Below, in pieces: positions 62,001 through 64,000 of a stretch of 64,000 nt of DNA. This DNA comes from Chlorops oryzae (Eukaryota; Arthropoda; Insecta; Diptera; Chloropidae). Location of the stretch: NCBI GenBank assembly GCA_020466095.1, contig CM035809.1, positions 29,465,063 through 29,529,062 on the forward strand, written 5' to 3'. A program made the position numbers and the translations under genes. The notes under the pieces were generated by a model, which saw only the letters and a program-made list of their open reading frames with translations, was not told where the DNA came from and searched no databases. How positions within the stretch are numbered: position 1 is the first letter of the stretch; each line of letters starts with the position of its first letter.

Positions 62001-63056
62001 TAATAATAATCTCGAGTTTTAGAAGCTAAATCGAAGTACAGATAAGGTATAAATAGATATCCAAGCTAGAACAACGAAAACGGCAGGAATTTTTGTTAAG
62101 GTAATGTTTTAACATATTTCAGGCTGAGGAAAAGGTATGTGTGCAATCGGCTTAGCCGATGTAAACTTCTTTACTTGTTTTATATTAATTTTTAAAAAAT
62201 TAAATTTTTTTTTTTCAGAGATATTATAGATTTTTTGAGCAGAACTCGGCCATGCATCGACCAATTCAAATGAAGTACCACTCAAGTTAAAGAAAACTGT
62301 CGCCTCTAAGACTCTTTCCTACATAGTTTTAATATTGGTAAGAAAACTAAGATTCTGTAGACCTATAAACCTAAAAAAAAATATTTTTGTAGCAAAAATA
62401 CATGTTTCGTTTTCATTTATCGGCATCTAAAAAATAGATTCCAAAAAGAATTTTTTTTTACATTTTTGATTTAAAGGTGGGTCCATACCCAACAAAACAG
62501 TATATTACTTTTCAAAATCCATGGATAAATGGCGAAGTTATAACTTTATAAGTGAGGGGATAAAGCCTATATAAGCAATGAAAATAAAAAATTTAAACCG
62601 TATCGCTAAAATACATTGCATACTCTAAGGCTAAATTTGTCATTCAAAAGGCCAAAGTCTATGGGAAAAGTGCATTGAGATCTCCTGAACAAAATGGCTG
62701 TAAACTAGTGTTATTTGAAGTGAGTTAAAATGAAAGTTGTGACTCTTTAATAGTTAAATTTTTTTTTCATTGGCCAACTTTAAATCTTAAACAGTCATAA
62801 TCGAAAATAATGCAGCAATATTTTCGTTCAAAACGCATCCAACGGGGTTTAAAAAAACTTTTTTGCGACAAAACGTAAAAAGCAATTCTCATAAGCTTTC
62901 TTATATGAGCTTCTGAAAAGCTCTTCTTCACAATAAGCACCGTTTTATTTTTAAAAAAATGTGCTATAAGCTCTAAATAAGTTTTTCGCATTTTCTGAAA
63001 AATAACAAATTTTGAGTTGTGATACTTTAGTTGCCGGGGTGCGATATGTACATACA

Positions 63057-63410
63057 TATATGCTTAATAGATGAGAGTTCGACTTGCTACGGTCAAGGGG
63101 AAATACTTTAAATCCTATTTTAAATGAAAGACTATCGCATTTTTATACTACACCCTCCTCAATTGATTGGATCTGACTTGTTTAGGCCGACAAATAAAAA
63201 GAGATTTCTTAATCGCAATGTTTTTCTATGAGGCCCGTCTCTAAACCCGTGTTTTTGTTTTTCAAAAAACCAGTTTAGTGTATGTATGTGTTAAGAAAAA
63301 TTCGTTGTCATTGTTTGACATTTTGCTTAGCAACACCATGCATCGTAAACAAAAACAAAACAAAAATTGTCAGTGAAAGTTTTCTTATAAATATTGCAGG
63401 ATTTTTAAAT
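63057..63410 (+). other. Upstream region and 5' UTR of Ttc26
   Basis: The AT-rich region has no recognised TATA/Inr pair. The promoter must lie here or inside the repeat edge to the left. Confidence 0.45.
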
Positions 63411-64000
63411 ATGGTAAATTAGGAATATTGAAAAAAAAAGATGATCAAATATGGTGATTTTGTATCGAATAAAATTTTAACTTTAAGATTCTCACGCGTG
63501 GAAAAACTGATTCGGCCAATTCAAGGCTGTCGCATTCGTCGCAAAAAAAACCCACCGGTTTGGAAGATTTCATATTGAGACGCGACTACACGGGCGCTCG
63601 GGCTTACTTAGAGTTTGGTGATGTAGCCGATAGTCAAGCGAAAGAACTAAATGCAGCGCAATGGATAGCATATTGCAGCTTTCATTTGGGCGACTATCAA
63701 AAGGCCCTAAAGCAATACTCCGATATCAGAAAAGCCGAACCCTCAATAGATCATATAGATTTAGATTTGGCTGTGTGCATGTTCTATTTGGGCATGTATG
63801 AAGAAGCTCAAAACGCTCTTTCACTCGCCCAGGACAATCCGCTAAAAGCTCGTCTGGATTTCCATCTTGCTTATAAATTCAATAATGAACAGCAGACGGC
63901 ACTATTGCAGCAAGCGCTAAGCGATACCGTCGAGGACCAACTCACTGTTGCTTCAATGCACTATTTACGTGCTCACTATCAAGAGGCCATAGATATTTAT
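63411..64000 (+). CDS. Ttc26: TTC26/IFT56 (DYF-13) intraflagellar transport protein, N-terminal part
   Basis: Exon 1 contributes only the ATG (63411-63413); intron 63414-63487 (74 nt, GTAAAT...TTTAAG); exon 2 runs from 63488 past the window end. The visible 172 residues begin MILTRGK and contain LEDFILRRDYTGARAYLEF (residues ~29-47), WIAYCSFHLGDYQKALKQY, CMFYLGMYEEA, FHLAYKFNNEQQ and a final HYLRAHYQEAIDIY. These match the TPR repeats at the start of TTC26 closely. The family is about 550 residues, so roughly two thirds lies beyond the window. TTC26 is an IFT-B subunit of cilia; in flies cilia are limited to sensory neurons and sperm. The start is supported by the M-hydrophobic-L-S/T-R opening shared with vertebrate TTC26. 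Confidence 0.93.

Larger units (their letters stand above)
60737..62181 (+). mobile_element. Helentron-like (HINE/DINE-type) element with internal tandem array
   Basis: The 5' end is a near-palindrome (60737-60763: TATACCTTTTCC, GAA, GGAAAGGGTATA). It is followed by ATATATTCTTGATCAGGGTG, CGATCTAGCCATGTCT, a (GTCT)17 tract, the 101-bp array, then a 3' hairpin ATCGGCTTAGCCGAT (62146-62160) and a short tail ending CTTGTTTT. This order is typical of dipteran non-autonomous Helentrons and the GTCY-bearing repeats of flies. The boundaries are fixed by the interrupted foldback arm on both sides. It has no coding capacity. Confidence 0.8.
60617..62710. mobile_element. CACTAG-ended foldback element, interrupted copy
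   Basis: It starts CACTAGTTTACAAATAATAA and ends GGCTGTAAACTAGTG, with TTA on both flanks (60614-60616, 62711-62713). It carries the same internal blocks as 48727-49953. The Helentron-like element (60737-62181) splits its left arm, and most of the right arm is deleted: GTCATTC joins AAAAGGCCAAAGTC near 62646. Without the insertion it is about 650 bp. Confidence 0.85.
60391..63049. mobile_element. CGCACC-type MITE split by nested insertions
   Basis: The left end ACATATCGCACCCAGGCAAC and right end TTGCCGGGGTGCGATATGT are the two inverted ends of one element. The internal GAATTTTGAGTTATG, CACCTGTCTGCCTGCA and ATTATAAATAG blocks (60436-60520) match the inverted copy at 37764-38003, and TCTGAAAAATAACAAATTTTG (near 62993) matches its other arm. 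Between them sits the CACTAG element (60617-62710). The stretch 62714-62985 has no partner in the short copies. Confidence 0.7.

Noticed and set aside
63441..63578. Alternative start for Ttc26 at ATG 63441
   Set aside because: It reads a different frame that ends in TGA after 45 codons; the conserved TPR frame needs exon 2 from 63488.

Overview
The window is nuclear DNA of a higher fly (Diptera, Brachycera). It is AT-rich, has short introns of about 65-75 nt beside very long ones, dipteran core-promoter motifs, and repeats of Helentron/mini-me type carrying GTCT microsatellites. Conserved proteins read as fly orthologues. A tephritid-like fly is likely, but the family cannot be proved from the sequence alone.

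Layout. Positions 1-29.7 kb hold no coding exon I can support. This half contains a diverged ~0.9-kb tandem duplication (6.9-8.9 kb), a CACTAG-ended foldback element (11 kb), two tRNA-like SINE heads (19.5-19.9 kb), a GTCT-type repeat (23.8 kb), and a TATA-less Inr+DPE promoter candidate at 22.79 kb that may start the next gene. From 29.7 to 44.8 kb a plus-strand gene with four coding exons and long introns encodes an unrecognised single-pass membrane protein with a long low-complexity cytoplasmic tail. Its last exon carries an apparent +1 frameshift near 44073.

The 50-59.5 kb interval is gene-dense: a divergent Tom40 paralogue (minus, 4 exons), an SLC26-type anion transporter (minus, 7 exons) and an ApoD/Lazarillo-type lipocalin (plus, 3 exons) with a clear TATA+Inr promoter. 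At the right edge begins Ttc26/IFT56, an intraflagellar transport gene whose ATG is the last three bases of its first exon; the gene runs off the window. These genes are functionally unrelated neighbours; I see no operon-like system.

The most unusual DNA is repetitive. A ~1.2-kb foldback element (48.7-49.95 kb) has ~0.5-0.6-kb inverted arms, CACTAG/CTAGTG ends and TTA on both flanks, and has itself been invaded by a perfect hairpin. A second copy (60.6-62.7 kb) is invaded by a Helentron-like element carrying a (GTCT)n tract and a ~7-copy 101-bp tandem array, and that whole composite lies inside an older MITE (60391-63049): three nested layers. No prokaryotic-type system, CRISPR array or new multi-gene system is visible. 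All splice models were made by eye and rest on protein-family continuity, frame agreement and GT/AG signals.
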